DNA of 64,000 nucleotides from Butyrivibrio sp. (GTDB lineage Bacteria; Bacillota; Clostridia; Lachnospirales; Lachnospiraceae). This document shows positions 8,514 through 18,203 of the stretch, in pieces (within the stretch, counting starts at the first letter, position 1; every line of letters begins with the position of its first letter). The position numbers and the translations under genes were made by a program. The stretch lies in contig SVFV01000009.1 in NCBI GenBank assembly GCA_015056655.1, positions 58,575-122,574 on the forward strand, in the 5' to 3' direction. The notes beneath the pieces were generated by a model that worked only from the letters and a program-made list of their open reading frames with translations, was not told the origin of the DNA and ran no database searches.

Positions 8514-11500
8514 ATGAGGAAGAGCATAGCTAGGAAATTTGCAGCGTTATTGGCATTTGTAGTGCTTACAACAACGTTTGCATCAGACTACAACAGTATT
8601 GGTGTTAAGGCATCTGACGAAGCTGCTGTAGAGACACAGGTAGTTGATGGATCAACTGCAGATACCAACGAGGTAGAAGCAGAGGTTGTCAACGAAGTCG
8701 AGGAGCAGGAATCAGAGCCTGAAGTTGCTGAGGTAAAGGAAGAAGAACCACAGCAGATAGAGGAACAGAAGGAAGAGCCTGAGCAGGCTCCGGAACAAAA
8801 GGAAGAACAGCAGGAAGAGGCTCAGCAGGAAGAGGAACAGAAAGAAGAACCTCAGCAGGCTCCGGAAGTTCAGCAGGCAGAAGAGCCTCAGCAGACAGAG
8901 GAAGCTCAGCAGGTTGAGGAGACAAAGGAAGAAGAGCAGGAACAGCCTGCATCTAATGAAGAAGCAACACCTGAGAGTCAGGAACAGCCAGAGGCAACAG
9001 AAGAGGCACCTTCAGTAGAAGCTCCTGCAGAAAATCCTGAGGAGACACCTCAGAATGATGAACAGGCCGTTGAGGGAACTCCTGAAGATGGAGCAACACC
9101 TACAGTTGATGCAGAATCTGATGGCAATAATGATGAAACTACAATCACTATTTCTTATGAAGCTACAACAGGTGGTGTAGTAAGCGTAGAAAGTGAAGAA
9201 GTATCTGACGTAGCTCAGGGCGCAACAGCAACAGCAAATGAAGGTTACAAGTTCGTAAACTGGACATGGAATGAGGAGGTTGTTTCTGAGAATACAACCT
9301 TCGTACCTGAAGGCGACCAGCTTGTTGATGGCGCAGTATTTACAGCTAATTTTTCTCAGGTTGTTGAGAAAGCTTTCGCAGCTGAGACAGTAGTAGATAA
9401 TATCAGGATTTCTCTTTACGCTAATCCTGGAGTTCTTCCTGAAGATGCAGAGCTTAGAGTAGATAAGATCAGCGAAGAAAAGGAAGCTCAGATCGAAGCA
9501 AAGCTTGATGAAGTAACTGGTGAAGATGTTAAAGTTGCAGATACATTCACTTTTGACATCAAAATCTTTTCACCCAGCGCAAATGACTTTGTTCAGCCAG
9601 CTGAGGGAACAGTTGAAGTTAGATTTTCCCAGATTGAAGAAGCAAAGGGCGATGATACAGAGCTGTCAGTTTACCATGTAGAGGATGACCTCTCAAAAGT
9701 AACTGATATGCAGGCAGAAGTCAGTGATACAGAAGCAGTTATTGATGCTGAGCATTTCTCTTTATATGTAGTTACTATTACAGTTAAAGAAGAGGGTAAA
9801 AACTATTCAAAGGTAATACAGATAACTGCTAAAGATACTAACGGAAAAGTTCTCTTTGATTCAGATAAAGGCGAAAAAATCAGTTATAAAATTGCTATTG
9901 GAATAGATGAAAAGATTACTCCTGCTGATATTGAGAAGTCTCTTAATATTCAGTCAAATCGCTATTCTTATTATGATTTCGCTTATGCCAAGGGTGGGGA
10001 TGATCAGGCAGAGATAGAGTACTTCTACACTGTAGAAGAAGACAAGGAAGTAAATGTAAAGTATCACACAATCGATGGAAACGATTATGATCCCGAAGAT
10101 TTAACCTTCTATTACGAAAAGAAGACAGACTGTGTTGACATCATCGTAATGGGATATTCTACACAGGTTGACAAGTTAAAAGATTTACTCAATCTTGACA
10201 CGGTAGAGGATTACGGTTACGCACCTTTGGGTGTTATTAGCTTGCGTGAAGAAACTCTTGAGAAATATTTTGGTAATGCAACAAGTAATAAACAAGTTAA
10301 TTTTAAAAATTCTGAAAACTCTGAATTATATAATGAAATAATAGAGGCATTTGATGATTTCAAGTGTGGTTCAGATGTAATTAGTAAAAATAATAATACT
10401 ACTATTGCTGCCAAATTAGATAAGGTTGCAAAGGGCTCTAATAGGACAGAACTTTGCTATTTTGTTGATGGCAATCAATATAGAGAAAACGATTTTGTTT
10501 CTGAAGATCATAAAGCATGTCAGTACCATTTGAATTTATGCTTTGACGAAAGTTCTTTTATGGAACTTAAAGATGGTGAACAACTGGTTTACTATTATCT
10601 GCTTCAGCCGGGATATTCAATGGTCCCCAATTCTAAAGATTGGACGCAGTATTATCCTGAAGGCGAGGCTCATTCTTGGCCGGGAGTAGCTAAGAAGGTT
10701 AATGATGCTGACAAAGACGAAAACGGCAATGTTTATGATGCGACGGGTAGAAAGATTGAAAGCTATCTTGTAACCAAGCCTACTGATGATATGTTGAGAG
10801 CGTATTTTAATAAGTATTCTCTTAACGCTGATGATTATGAAATTGTTTGGTACACTTATAAGTATGCAAAGAGTGACGGATTCTGGCACGTTGATGGTAT
10901 TGTAAGAGAAAAGACAGAAGATGTTGTTGTTTATGCGACAATAAACAATAATAATGATGAAAACCGCGAAAAGCTTAGCAGTATGCTCTTTTCAAAGTGT
11001 TTAGGAGAAACTCTGGTTAAGGGTAATGGTTTTGCTCCTGTAGGCGTTATAAAGCTGCCTGAGTCTGTTCTTCCAGCTACTGGAAAATCGATTAAGTACA
11101 CCGGAAATGAATCTCAGAAGGCAATTACCGATGCTTTAAATTATTTAGACTGCTCAACAGATGTTCTTAGCGCAAATGTAAATAATGATGTTAAGAATAA
11201 TTTTGCAAATATTATTTATGATAGTAAGACTGTATTACAGAACATTGAGAAACCAAATCCAGAGACTAAATTCACTTCTGATGAGCTTAACAACTGTCAT
11301 TATCATCTAAATCTCTGCTTTGATATTAATAAAGCAACGTATTACAAGGTCTCATATAACAGAAATATTGGTGATAATGATACTGTCATTTACGAGGATA
11401 AATATGCGACTGCTGGTACTTATAAAGTAAAGACCATTTCTGAAGTAATAGCAAAAAATAAAAAATTCGATCAGTTAGACTATGAATTCCTGAGTTGGAA

Positions 11501-14420
11501 TACCGAGGCTGACGGATCCGGAATTACTTATAACTCTGAGAATCCCAGCATAGCATCTGTTACGGAGGATGTAACTCTTTATGCTCAGTGGAATAAGGAA
11601 CCTCGTCGTAAAGTAACTCTTAGTCTTTTGAAGATGAACTGTAATCGTCCATACCTTGCAAATGGTGAAATCGACGGAACAGGACAGGATCTTGCTGAGT
11701 ACTTTAGCTTTAGCAGACCAAAGGGAACACATGGCAAAGTAACTGGATTTGATTGTGGTTATGCTTATGCTGATACACTTAAGGATACAACAGATAGTTC
11801 AGGTAAGGAATGGAAGGTAGTTCAATATTCTAAAGGGAAAGAACGTAACTATGTTGTAGGTGAAGGTGTTGATGGAGCTTACAACCTTACAGTTTCTCAG
11901 GATGTTATAGATAACATAAATGCAGCAATCGCGGAGATAACCGGACCAGATAAACCATATGGTGATTACACCGAGTATCAGGGCTACACTTTCGACGATA
12001 TCGTATGGTACGTTTACAAGCATTCAAACGAAGGCGGAACCGGTAATTACGATTATCATTTTGATGGTGAGTTCAGGAAGAAGGAACCTGAAGAGACTGT
12101 TAAAGTAGCTGTATATACAACTACTTTAACTAAGGATCTTTACAAGGATGAATATGTTAATCTTCTTGGACTTGATGCGGATCCTTTTGTAGATAAAAAC
12201 TATTACAGTCCTATTGGTATTGTAGAGCTTCCTAAGTCTGTATGCGAAGCAGGGCTTAGTGATGATAATCTTGATTCAGTTCTTGATATGGTTGTTAAGA
12301 ACGGAGTAGATACATCAAAAGAAGTATTAAAGAAGAACGTAAATAACGGCATAATAAAATTCCTTGAAAATGACAGAATCAGGGTTGTAAAACCTTCCGA
12401 TTCCAGTAAGACAAAGCTTTTTGCAAATACAGGAAGATCAGGATTTACAAATAAGTATGAAGTTGCTTATCATCTTGACCTTGCAATTAATGATACAGAT
12501 AATGATGTGTTTGCATTTTATATCATTAAGGATTTGAGAGATGATGGAACAAAGATTGATATTCCTAAGCCTATGAGTTTAGGTGGTAACCACAGTTATC
12601 CGTCTGTAGAATATGCTCCCGGTTCTACAGCATGGACAGGTTCTGTTAAGGAAAATCTTAGTGCACTCGTTACAGATGTAGAAAAGGATAATTATTACGC
12701 AGATTTCGACTTGACAACAAATGAGTATATAAGCGGTGCAAACCATTCGACCCGTATACTGAAAAATGTTGATAAGTTTGATTCTGCAGCAATACCTGGA
12801 ATGAACCAGTACCTTAAAGATACGTATGCACCTGTATATGGTGGAACACAGATAACATTTGATGATGTAGTTTGGTATGTATTTAAGAAGGAAGGTAAGA
12901 CTTACCACATCGATGGATATCCTACAGCATCTGTTACTTATCATTCCAACTATCCTTCTGAGCTTGGTAAGGCTGAGGAAACAGATAAGTTTGAGGCAAG
13001 AGTTGGATATGGTCATGAGCTTAAAGGTCAGGGAAGTTTTGCAGCAGATGGATACATCTTTGATGGATGGTATCAGGATTCTGAGTGTAAGGTAAAGGCT
13101 AAGGATAGCTATACATCAGTTCATGAGCACCTTAACTTCTATGCAAAATGGGTTAAGAAGGATGTTATTATCTTAGCTCTTGGTGCTGATGGTTATAACG
13201 AGCGCAGTCTTGTTTATAACGGAGACGTCAACTTTGTTGATGTTGATCTGGATATTACAATCAAATCTGTTAGTGGCGGGGCTCAGGCACCTGTAGCTGA
13301 TACACCTGCAGCTGATACACCTGAGAATATCGGAGAAATCATTGGCGAAGTAACAAACTTTGTTGGAACAGCAGTTGATAAGCTTGCTAAGCTTGGAACA
13401 ATCAATGCACATGCTGAAGATTTTTCACGCGAAATAGTTAAGACTGTAGAGTATAATGGTAAGACTTATGAAATCTCAGGTCTTAAGGTAAAGGGTGGAA
13501 GTGGAACAAACGTAAAGCGTAATGCTGATAAGACTATAGGATCTTATAATGCAATTCTTTTATTCGACCCTGCGACAGTTGTTGTTAAGTGCGGTGACCA
13601 GATTGTAACAGATGAATTTGACATTGACTTTGATTTTAATAGCGTTAAGGAGTTTGAAGGTGACTATCCTGTAATCGGAAAGCTTTTCATTCTTCCCAGA
13701 GAGGTAACATTTACATCTGCATCAGCTAGTAAGGTTGATGATGGAAAGCCTCTTACAGCTCCTACCGTAAAAGTTACTCCTGAGGAATTAACAGAAAAAG
13801 GCGGTTTTGTAACTGGCGAAGGCGCAAGCTTTGATGTAACTGGTAAGCAGGTTGGAGCAGGAAAATCTGCTAATACATTTACCTACACATTTAACAAGGG
13901 TACAATTGCAGATAACTATGAAGTTACTGCTGTTGAAGGTACACTGGAAATCACACCTGTTACAGATGGCAACAATGATGATCCTAAGCCTAATGACAAC
14001 CCTTCAAATGATAATAATCCTGGGGATAATCCTCCAAATAATGATCAGACAACAGATACAACTACTCAGGATGGTCAGCCTAATGTAGATACTCAGGAGG
14101 ATGAGTCTACAGAAGATAGCCATGAGGATGGCAAGAAGGTCGACAACGAAAAGTCTGATGACAAGTCAAACAATGAGTCTTCACAGAACAATGATTCAGC
14201 AAAGAGCACACCCGGCGTACTTGTAGAGCGCGGATCAGTTCTTGGTGCAAACAGAGAGCAGGATACTCCTACTGAGAAGGCTGGAGTACTTGGTGAGAGA
14301 CGTGGAGGTACAGAAGATACCACAAACACAGCCAGAGCATTTATTCTTCTTGTAGCAGCTGGTGCAGCAGCAACATTCATTGCACTTGGCAAGAAAAAGA
14401 GTAAGAAAGAAGACGAGTAA
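8514..14420 (+). CDS. Giant secreted repeat protein, wall-associated, with no canonical LPXTG
   Basis: A 1968-residue secreted protein. A signal peptide (about residues 1-34) is followed by a Glu/Gln/Pro-rich low-complexity region (about 55-200). Next come an InlB B-repeat-like segment (about 208-285), a domain around 290-425, and a module seen three times (about 539-676, 803-937, 1196-1327). Each copy of this module has a G(V/I)I(S/K)L-like or GIVEL strand and ends in YHLNLCFD or YHLDLAIN. A short WY-YK...YH-DG motif recurs at about 776, 1159 and 1448. Listeria-Bacteroides repeats (FDGWYQD type) occur near 1010-1040 and 1470-1545, and an MBG-like domain at 1720-1825. The C-terminus has an Asp/Asn/Pro-rich spacer, VLGANR and VLGERR motifs, a membrane segment and KKKSKKEDE, but no LPXTG. 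Adhesin or matrix protein is the likely role; the triplicated module I do not recognise. Confidence 0.85.
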   Translation: MRKSIARKFAALLAFVVLTTTFASDYNSIGVKASDEAAVETQVVDGSTADTNEVEAEVVNEVEEQESEPEVAEVKEEEPQQIEEQKEEPEQAPEQKEEQQEEAQQEEEQKEEPQQAPEVQQAEEPQQTEEAQQVEETKEEEQEQPASNEEATPESQEQPEATEEAPSVEAPAENPEETPQNDEQAVEGTPEDGATPTVDAESDGNNDETTITISYEATTGGVVSVESEEVSDVAQGATATANEGYKFVNWTWNEEVVSENTTFVPEGDQLVDGAVFTANFSQVVEKAFAAETVVDNIRISLYANPGVLPEDAELRVDKISEEKEAQIEAKLDEVTGEDVKVADTFTFDIKIFSPSANDFVQPAEGTVEVRFSQIEEAKGDDTELSVYHVEDDLSKVTDMQAEVSDTEAVIDAEHFSLYVVTITVKEEGKNYSKVIQITAKDTNGKVLFDSDKGEKISYKIAIGIDEKITPADIEKSLNIQSNRYSYYDFAYAKGGDDQAEIEYFYTVEEDKEVNVKYHTIDGNDYDPEDLTFYYEKKTDCVDIIVMGYSTQVDKLKDLLNLDTVEDYGYAPLGVISLREETLEKYFGNATSNKQVNFKNSENSELYNEIIEAFDDFKCGSDVISKNNNTTIAAKLDKVAKGSNRTELCYFVDGNQYRENDFVSEDHKACQYHLNLCFDESSFMELKDGEQLVYYYLLQPGYSMVPNSKDWTQYYPEGEAHSWPGVAKKVNDADKDENGNVYDATGRKIESYLVTKPTDDMLRAYFNKYSLNADDYEIVWYTYKYAKSDGFWHVDGIVREKTEDVVVYATINNNNDENREKLSSMLFSKCLGETLVKGNGFAPVGVIKLPESVLPATGKSIKYTGNESQKAITDALNYLDCSTDVLSANVNNDVKNNFANIIYDSKTVLQNIEKPNPETKFTSDELNNCHYHLNLCFDINKATYYKVSYNRNIGDNDTVIYEDKYATAGTYKVKTISEVIAKNKKFDQLDYEFLSWNTEADGSGITYNSENPSIASVTEDVTLYAQWNKEPRRKVTLSLLKMNCNRPYLANGEIDGTGQDLAEYFSFSRPKGTHGKVTGFDCGYAYADTLKDTTDSSGKEWKVVQYSKGKERNYVVGEGVDGAYNLTVSQDVIDNINAAIAEITGPDKPYGDYTEYQGYTFDDIVWYVYKHSNEGGTGNYDYHFDGEFRKKEPEETVKVAVYTTTLTKDLYKDEYVNLLGLDADPFVDKNYYSPIGIVELPKSVCEAGLSDDNLDSVLDMVVKNGVDTSKEVLKKNVNNGIIKFLENDRIRVVKPSDSSKTKLFANTGRSGFTNKYEVAYHLDLAINDTDNDVFAFYIIKDLRDDGTKIDIPKPMSLGGNHSYPSVEYAPGSTAWTGSVKENLSALVTDVEKDNYYADFDLTTNEYISGANHSTRILKNVDKFDSAAIPGMNQYLKDTYAPVYGGTQITFDDVVWYVFKKEGKTYHIDGYPTASVTYHSNYPSELGKAEETDKFEARVGYGHELKGQGSFAADGYIFDGWYQDSECKVKAKDSYTSVHEHLNFYAKWVKKDVIILALGADGYNERSLVYNGDVNFVDVDLDITIKSVSGGAQAPVADTPAADTPENIGEIIGEVTNFVGTAVDKLAKLGTINAHAEDFSREIVKTVEYNGKTYEISGLKVKGGSGTNVKRNADKTIGSYNAILLFDPATVVVKCGDQIVTDEFDIDFDFNSVKEFEGDYPVIGKLFILPREVTFTSASASKVDDGKPLTAPTVKVTPEELTEKGGFVTGEGASFDVTGKQVGAGKSANTFTYTFNKGTIADNYEVTAVEGTLEITPVTDGNNDDPKPNDNPSNDNNPGDNPPNNDQTTDTTTQDGQPNVDTQEDESTEDSHEDGKKVDNEKSDDKSNNESSQNNDSAKSTPGVLVERGSVLGANREQDTPTEKAGVLGERRGGTEDTTNTARAFILLVAAGAAATFIALGKKKSKKEDE

Positions 14421-14442
14421 TATATAGTTTTCGTGGTAACTA

Positions 14443-14480
14443 AAAGTCAGAGAGTACATAAAAGTGCTCTCTGGCTTTTT
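14443..14480 (+). terminator. Intrinsic terminator after the giant surface protein
   Basis: Imperfect hairpin AAAGTCAGAGAGTAC / GTGCTCTCTGGCTTTTT, about 13 bp, with a T5 run. Confidence 0.8.
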
Positions 14481-14559
14481 GCTTGCAGGAAATGCTATAT
14501 GCTTGCGAGCCTTCCATTACTTGCATATAATTAAAGAAAAATCTTTCGGGGGAGTAGAC

Positions 14560-16128
14560 ATGAACAGAGAAAGCGGAATTCTGATGCCGATCTTTTCTTT
14601 GGCATCGAAGTTTGGAATTGGTTGCTTTTCAAAGGAAGCGACAGAGTTTATCGATTTTCTTTATAAGTCCGGACAGGGATATTGGCAGGTTTTGCCCTTT
14701 GGTCCTACGGGCTTTGGCAATTCGCCTTATCAGCCATTCTCGGCATTTGCAGGTAATCCCTATTTTATTTCACTAGAAACACTTATAGAGGATAAGCTCC
14801 TTACATGGGATGATGTGAATGGAGTTGATTTTGGTAGCAATCAGGAGCAGGTTGATTATGGCAAGCTCTACGAGAATAGGGAAACGGTTTTAAGGAAGGC
14901 GTATGAGAGATTCGTGGCGCTTGAAAAGACGAATTCCGGTAAAGCAGGTGAAAAGAGTCATGATGATAATGCAAAGGATGAAGCTTTGAAAGAAAAGCCG
15001 TTCATGAGCTTTTCAGATTATAAAAAACTACATAGTTACTGGCTAGAGGACTATGCTCTTTATAAGGTTATAAAAAAGCTCCAGGAGGGTAAGTCATGGC
15101 TCGAGTGGCCAAACGATCTCAAAAAAAGAGATAAGAAGGCTCTTGATAAGGTTAAAAAGGAGCAGAAGGACGAGATAGAGTTTATCTGCTTTACCCAGTA
15201 TGAATTTGATAAGCAGTGGGCGAAGATCAAAGCCTATGCAAAAGAAAAGAACGTGAAGATTATTGGTGATCTTCCGTTTTACGTGGCTATGGATTCAGCG
15301 GATAGCTGGTCACACCCCGAGGTTTTCCTTATGGATAAGGATCTGGTGCCTACAGCGGTAGCAGGATGTCCCCCGGATGCTTTTTCTCCCACAGGACAGC
15401 TATGGGGCAATCCTATATATGACTGGGCTGCACTTAAGAAGAATGATTATTCCTGGTGGGTTCAGAGAATTGAACGCAACTATGAGTGGTATGACACCAT
15501 AAGGATTGATCATTTCCATGGTTTTGCAGAGTACTATGCAGTTCCCTATGAGGATGAGACTGCTGAGAATGGCGAGCAGAAAAAGGGGCCTGGAATGGAT
15601 TTGTTCAAGGCTCTTGAGAAGAAGCTTGGAAAGCTCGACATGATTGCCGAGGACCTTGGAACTACCACAGAAGAGAATGTGAAGCTTTTGAAGGATTCAG
15701 GATTCCCCGGAATGAAGGTTCTGCAGTATGGTTTTACCAGTTGGGATAGCATCTATGTAAATCACAGACATGAGAAAAATTCTGTAGTCTATACAGGAAC
15801 TCATGATAATACGCCTACATTTGCCTGGGTTCAGGAGATAAATGACGGCGAACGTGATTTTACCAGAAGATATATCAACTCCATGAATACTGATTATGGT
15901 GCTTTTGTCTGGGATATCATAAGGGAAGCATACAGATCTGTAGCGGATCTGTGTATCATTCCGATTCAGGATTATCTCTGCAAGGGCAGGGAAGCGAGAA
16001 TTAACACTCCCGGGACCTCAGAAGGTAACTGGCAGTGGAGACTTACTCCTAACTATCTTTCAGATGATCTTGCAAGAAGTATAAGGCTTTTGGCGGAGAC
16101 GTATAGCAGGATTCCACCTGAAGTATAA
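14560..16128 (+). CDS. malQ: 4-alpha-glucanotransferase (amylomaltase, GH77)
   Basis: I take the ATG at 14560, which has GGGGGAG 5 nt upstream. The open frame extends back to 14464 but runs through the previous terminator. The product is 522 residues and cytosolic, transferring alpha-1,4-glucan segments in maltodextrin and glycogen metabolism. GH77 signatures are visible: the N-terminal GILMPIFSLASKFGIG and the substrate-binding GFGNSPYQPFSAFAGNP. The nucleophile lies in RIDHFHGF, the acid/base Glu in AEDLGTTTEEN and the third carboxylate in GTHDNTP. A short charged Lys/Glu/Asp-rich insertion (about residues 125-150) is unlike the core. It stands alone between two terminators. Confidence 0.93.
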   Translation: MNRESGILMPIFSLASKFGIGCFSKEATEFIDFLYKSGQGYWQVLPFGPTGFGNSPYQPFSAFAGNPYFISLETLIEDKLLTWDDVNGVDFGSNQEQVDYGKLYENRETVLRKAYERFVALEKTNSGKAGEKSHDDNAKDEALKEKPFMSFSDYKKLHSYWLEDYALYKVIKKLQEGKSWLEWPNDLKKRDKKALDKVKKEQKDEIEFICFTQYEFDKQWAKIKAYAKEKNVKIIGDLPFYVAMDSADSWSHPEVFLMDKDLVPTAVAGCPPDAFSPTGQLWGNPIYDWAALKKNDYSWWVQRIERNYEWYDTIRIDHFHGFAEYYAVPYEDETAENGEQKKGPGMDLFKALEKKLGKLDMIAEDLGTTTEENVKLLKDSGFPGMKVLQYGFTSWDSIYVNHRHEKNSVVYTGTHDNTPTFAWVQEINDGERDFTRRYINSMNTDYGAFVWDIIREAYRSVADLCIIPIQDYLCKGREARINTPGTSEGNWQWRLTPNYLSDDLARSIRLLAETYSRIPPEV

Positions 16129-16202
16129 TATATGGGGCTATATCAGAAATTTGTGAATCTAAAAAAATAGAAAGTTTGACTTGGTTTTTCACATGAATAA
16201 TT

Positions 16203-16234
16203 AAAGGCGGAAGATTTTGATTCTTCCGCCTTTT
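16203..16234. terminator. Bidirectional terminator between malQ and hflX
   Basis: Hairpin AAAGGCGGAAGA / TCTTCCGCCTTTT with a 7-nt loop. The A-run on the left and T-run on the right let it serve both convergent genes. Confidence 0.85.
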
Positions 16235-16237
16235 GTG

Positions 16238-17566
16238 TTAAATGGCATATTTCATGTGTGCGAGCGCTATCTTTTTGCCACACTTTACAACGAGATGAGT
16301 TCCATCCTCTTCGTAGTTGGTTTCAAGGACTTCCGCTCTGCTAGTTATCTCGTGAAGTGCGCCGCCATCGGAGTAGGGGATAAGGAATTCGCATTCAACC
16401 TTTTCCCCCTCTAGCGTGCGCTCGATTAAAGTTATAAGCTCATCGATGCCAATGCCTTCCTCAGCGGACATGTAGATTCTGTCATTCCTGGTGTGAGGAA
16501 TTGTCATTGATGCATGGTCTGATTCGCCTACCACAAGGTCAGCCTTGTTGAAAACGTAGATGATTGGAATCTGGCCTGCGCCTATATCTCTAAGGGTTTT
16601 CTCTGTGACTTCCATCTGATTCATGTACTCCGGATCAGAAAAATCAATTACTTCCAAAAGTATGTCAGCGTAGGTTGCTTCAGAAAGTGTGGATCTGAAG
16701 GCTTTTACAAGCGTTGTAGGAAGCTCGTCTATAAAACCAACGGTGTCAGATAAAAGGAAAGGTCTGTGGCCTGGTACTTCAATTCTTCTGACTGTAGTAT
16801 CAAGGGTAGCAAAAAGCATGTCCTTTTGCATAACCTTTTTGTTCTCAATATCCTCTACATGACTGGCATCAAGGAGAGCGTTGAGAAGAGTTGATTTTCC
16901 TGCGTTGGTATATCCCACAAGAGAAATTCTTGGTATATCGGAATTAAGTCTTTTTGATCTCTGAGTGTCGCGCTCACGCTCGATGTTTTCAAGCTCGCGT
17001 CTAAGTTCAGCGCAGCGGTGCTCGATTCTACGTCTGTCCAGCTCTAGCTTTTTTTCTCCGGCACCCTTGTTGGAAAGTCTGCCGCTACCGCCACCCTGAC
17101 GGCTAAGCTCTGACCTCATACCTGCAAGTCTTGGAAGCATGAACTGAAGCTGTGCATATTCAACCTGCATGCGAGCTTCTCTGGTCCTTGCTCTTTTTGC
17201 AAAAATCTGAAGAATGAGGCCTGTTCTGTCGATGACCTCTGTATCAAGGATTCTCTCAAGGTTTCTGATCTGAATAGGAGATAGCTGGTCGCCGAAGATG
17301 ACAATGTCAGCATCCTGCATATTTATCAGGTTCTTAAGCTCCTCAACTTTGCCGCTTCCGATAAAGGTGCTGTTATCAGGGTGCGGGAGTGACTGAGTGA
17401 TCGTGAAGACAGGCTCTAAGTCGCATGCTACAGTAAGCGCGCTAAGCTCCTGCATTGATCTTTCAAATCTGGAATCGTCGCGTTCCCCATATTCAAGTCC
17501 CACGAGAATTGCTTTGGGAGTTCCGTAGTTTTCTGTTGTTTCGTAAGTTGTAGTGTTAGTATTCAT
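16238..17566 (-). CDS. hflX: Ribosome-associated GTPase HflX
   Basis: A 442-residue GTPase of the TRAFAC/Obg-HflX family, which splits stalled or hibernating 70S ribosomes under stress. The N-terminal HflX domain has the typical LSPIQIRNLER and RTGLILQIFAKRA segments and a Gly-rich GGGSGRLSNKGAGE stretch, followed by a coiled coil rich in Arg/Glu. The G domain shows G1 GYTNAGKST (about residues 214-222), G3 DTVGF (about 272) and G4 NKAD (about 340). The open frame extends further upstream to 17821, but that part overlaps the promoter region of the divergent gene and is not HflX-like. I therefore start at the ATG at 17566; an ATG three codons earlier is equally possible because neither has a strong ribosome binding site. 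Confidence 0.93.
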   Translation of the reverse strand: MNTNTTTYETTENYGTPKAILVGLEYGERDDSRFERSMQELSALTVACDLEPVFTITQSLPHPDNSTFIGSGKVEELKNLINMQDADIVIFGDQLSPIQIRNLERILDTEVIDRTGLILQIFAKRARTREARMQVEYAQLQFMLPRLAGMRSELSRQGGGSGRLSNKGAGEKKLELDRRRIEHRCAELRRELENIERERDTQRSKRLNSDIPRISLVGYTNAGKSTLLNALLDASHVEDIENKKVMQKDMLFATLDTTVRRIEVPGHRPFLLSDTVGFIDELPTTLVKAFRSTLSEATYADILLEVIDFSDPEYMNQMEVTEKTLRDIGAGQIPIIYVFNKADLVVGESDHASMTIPHTRNDRIYMSAEEGIGIDELITLIERTLEGEKVECEFLIPYSDGGALHEITSRAEVLETNYEEDGTHLVVKCGKKIALAHMKYAI

Positions 17567-17623
17567 GGTTATCATTGTATATGAATTGATAAGTGTATTC
17601 AACAAGTGGCTTTGAGATTGGGG

Positions 17624-17744
17624 TTGACTAAAAATCGGTAGCTTTTTCTTATAAAAGTGTGAAAATTTCATAAAGGCCGACAAATGTCGATATTTTGCAG
17701 ATATAATTGTAAATAGGAGATTTGTCGATATAAATATAGAGGTA
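17624..17744 (+). promoter_or_regulatory. Promoter/operator-like region upstream of the small unknown gene
   Basis: A TTGACT (17624-17629) and TATAAA (17650-17655) lie 20 bp apart, and a TATAAT is at 17702-17707. The inverted repeat CGACA-AA-TGTCG (17678-17689) sits just upstream of that TATAAT. TGTCGATAT occurs twice (17685-17693 and 17723-17731), flanking the hexamer. This layout suggests a repressor site around the promoter of the downstream pair. It is not a match to the Gram-positive LexA box (CGAAC-N4-GTTCG). Confidence 0.35.
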
Positions 17745-17750
17745 GTGCTT

Positions 17751-18170
17751 ATGAGTTTTGATTTTGCATCTTCTATGAATAGATTAACAGATTTATATCT
17801 GGACTCCGAGGGACTTGGCAAGAGAAGTATTGGAAGCTATGGCAGCAGTGCGGATAAGCTTACAAACAAATTTGCTGAGAGGTTAAAGGAAGGTTCTAAG
17901 CTTGGTGAGCAGGCGAAGGAAAAGTATGGGCCTGAGTTTGCGGAAGTCTATGATTCCATGCAGGCAATGCGGACCTTGAGCGATGCCATGCAGGCAAGAT
18001 ACGAGTTTGATCACAAGGACGACAAAGAAAGGTCTGTGCAGGACAGGTACTCTGCGATGACTTTTGCCAAGGGTAGTAGCAAGATAATGGATATGCTTAC
18101 TGAGCAGGTTTCAGATAGCATGAATGAAAAAGTGGATAAGGCGATGAGTAACGCGCTTAAAAATTTGTAA
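17751..18170 (+). CDS. Small helical protein of unknown function, next to the macrodomain-NADAR gene
   Basis: A 139-residue protein that I do not recognise. The ATG at 17751 has AGAGG 8 nt upstream; a GTG two codons earlier is too close to that site. The sequence is soluble, charged and mostly predicted helix. It has a Gly/Ser-rich turn near residues 22-35 (GLGKRSIGSYGSSADK), a Met/Ala-rich middle (MQAMRTLSDAMQARYEF) and a C-terminal helix with regularly spaced Met/Val. No signal peptide or membrane segment is visible. It ends 33 nt before the macrodomain-NADAR gene on the same strand, so the two are probably co-transcribed and may act together. Confidence 0.75.
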   Translation: MSFDFASSMNRLTDLYLDSEGLGKRSIGSYGSSADKLTNKFAERLKEGSKLGEQAKEKYGPEFAEVYDSMQAMRTLSDAMQARYEFDHKDDKERSVQDRYSAMTFAKGSSKIMDMLTEQVSDSMNEKVDKAMSNALKNL

Positions 18171-18203
18171 GTCTAGTAATAACCGTTTTGTCAGGGGGAA
18201 GAG

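Noticed and set aside
8689..8952. Long open frame on the minus strand inside the giant protein gene
   Set aside because: It is the mirror of the Glu/Gln/Pro-rich low-complexity codons, has no ribosome binding site and gives a biased Pro/Leu/Ala sequence.
12579..13016. 145-codon minus-strand ORF within the giant protein gene
   Set aside because: The product is rich in Cys, Ile and Arg with no ribosome binding site, and the plus-strand frame is clearly the coding one.
17567..17821. N-terminal extension of hflX
   Set aside because: It overlaps the divergent gene and its promoter and does not resemble the HflX N-terminus.
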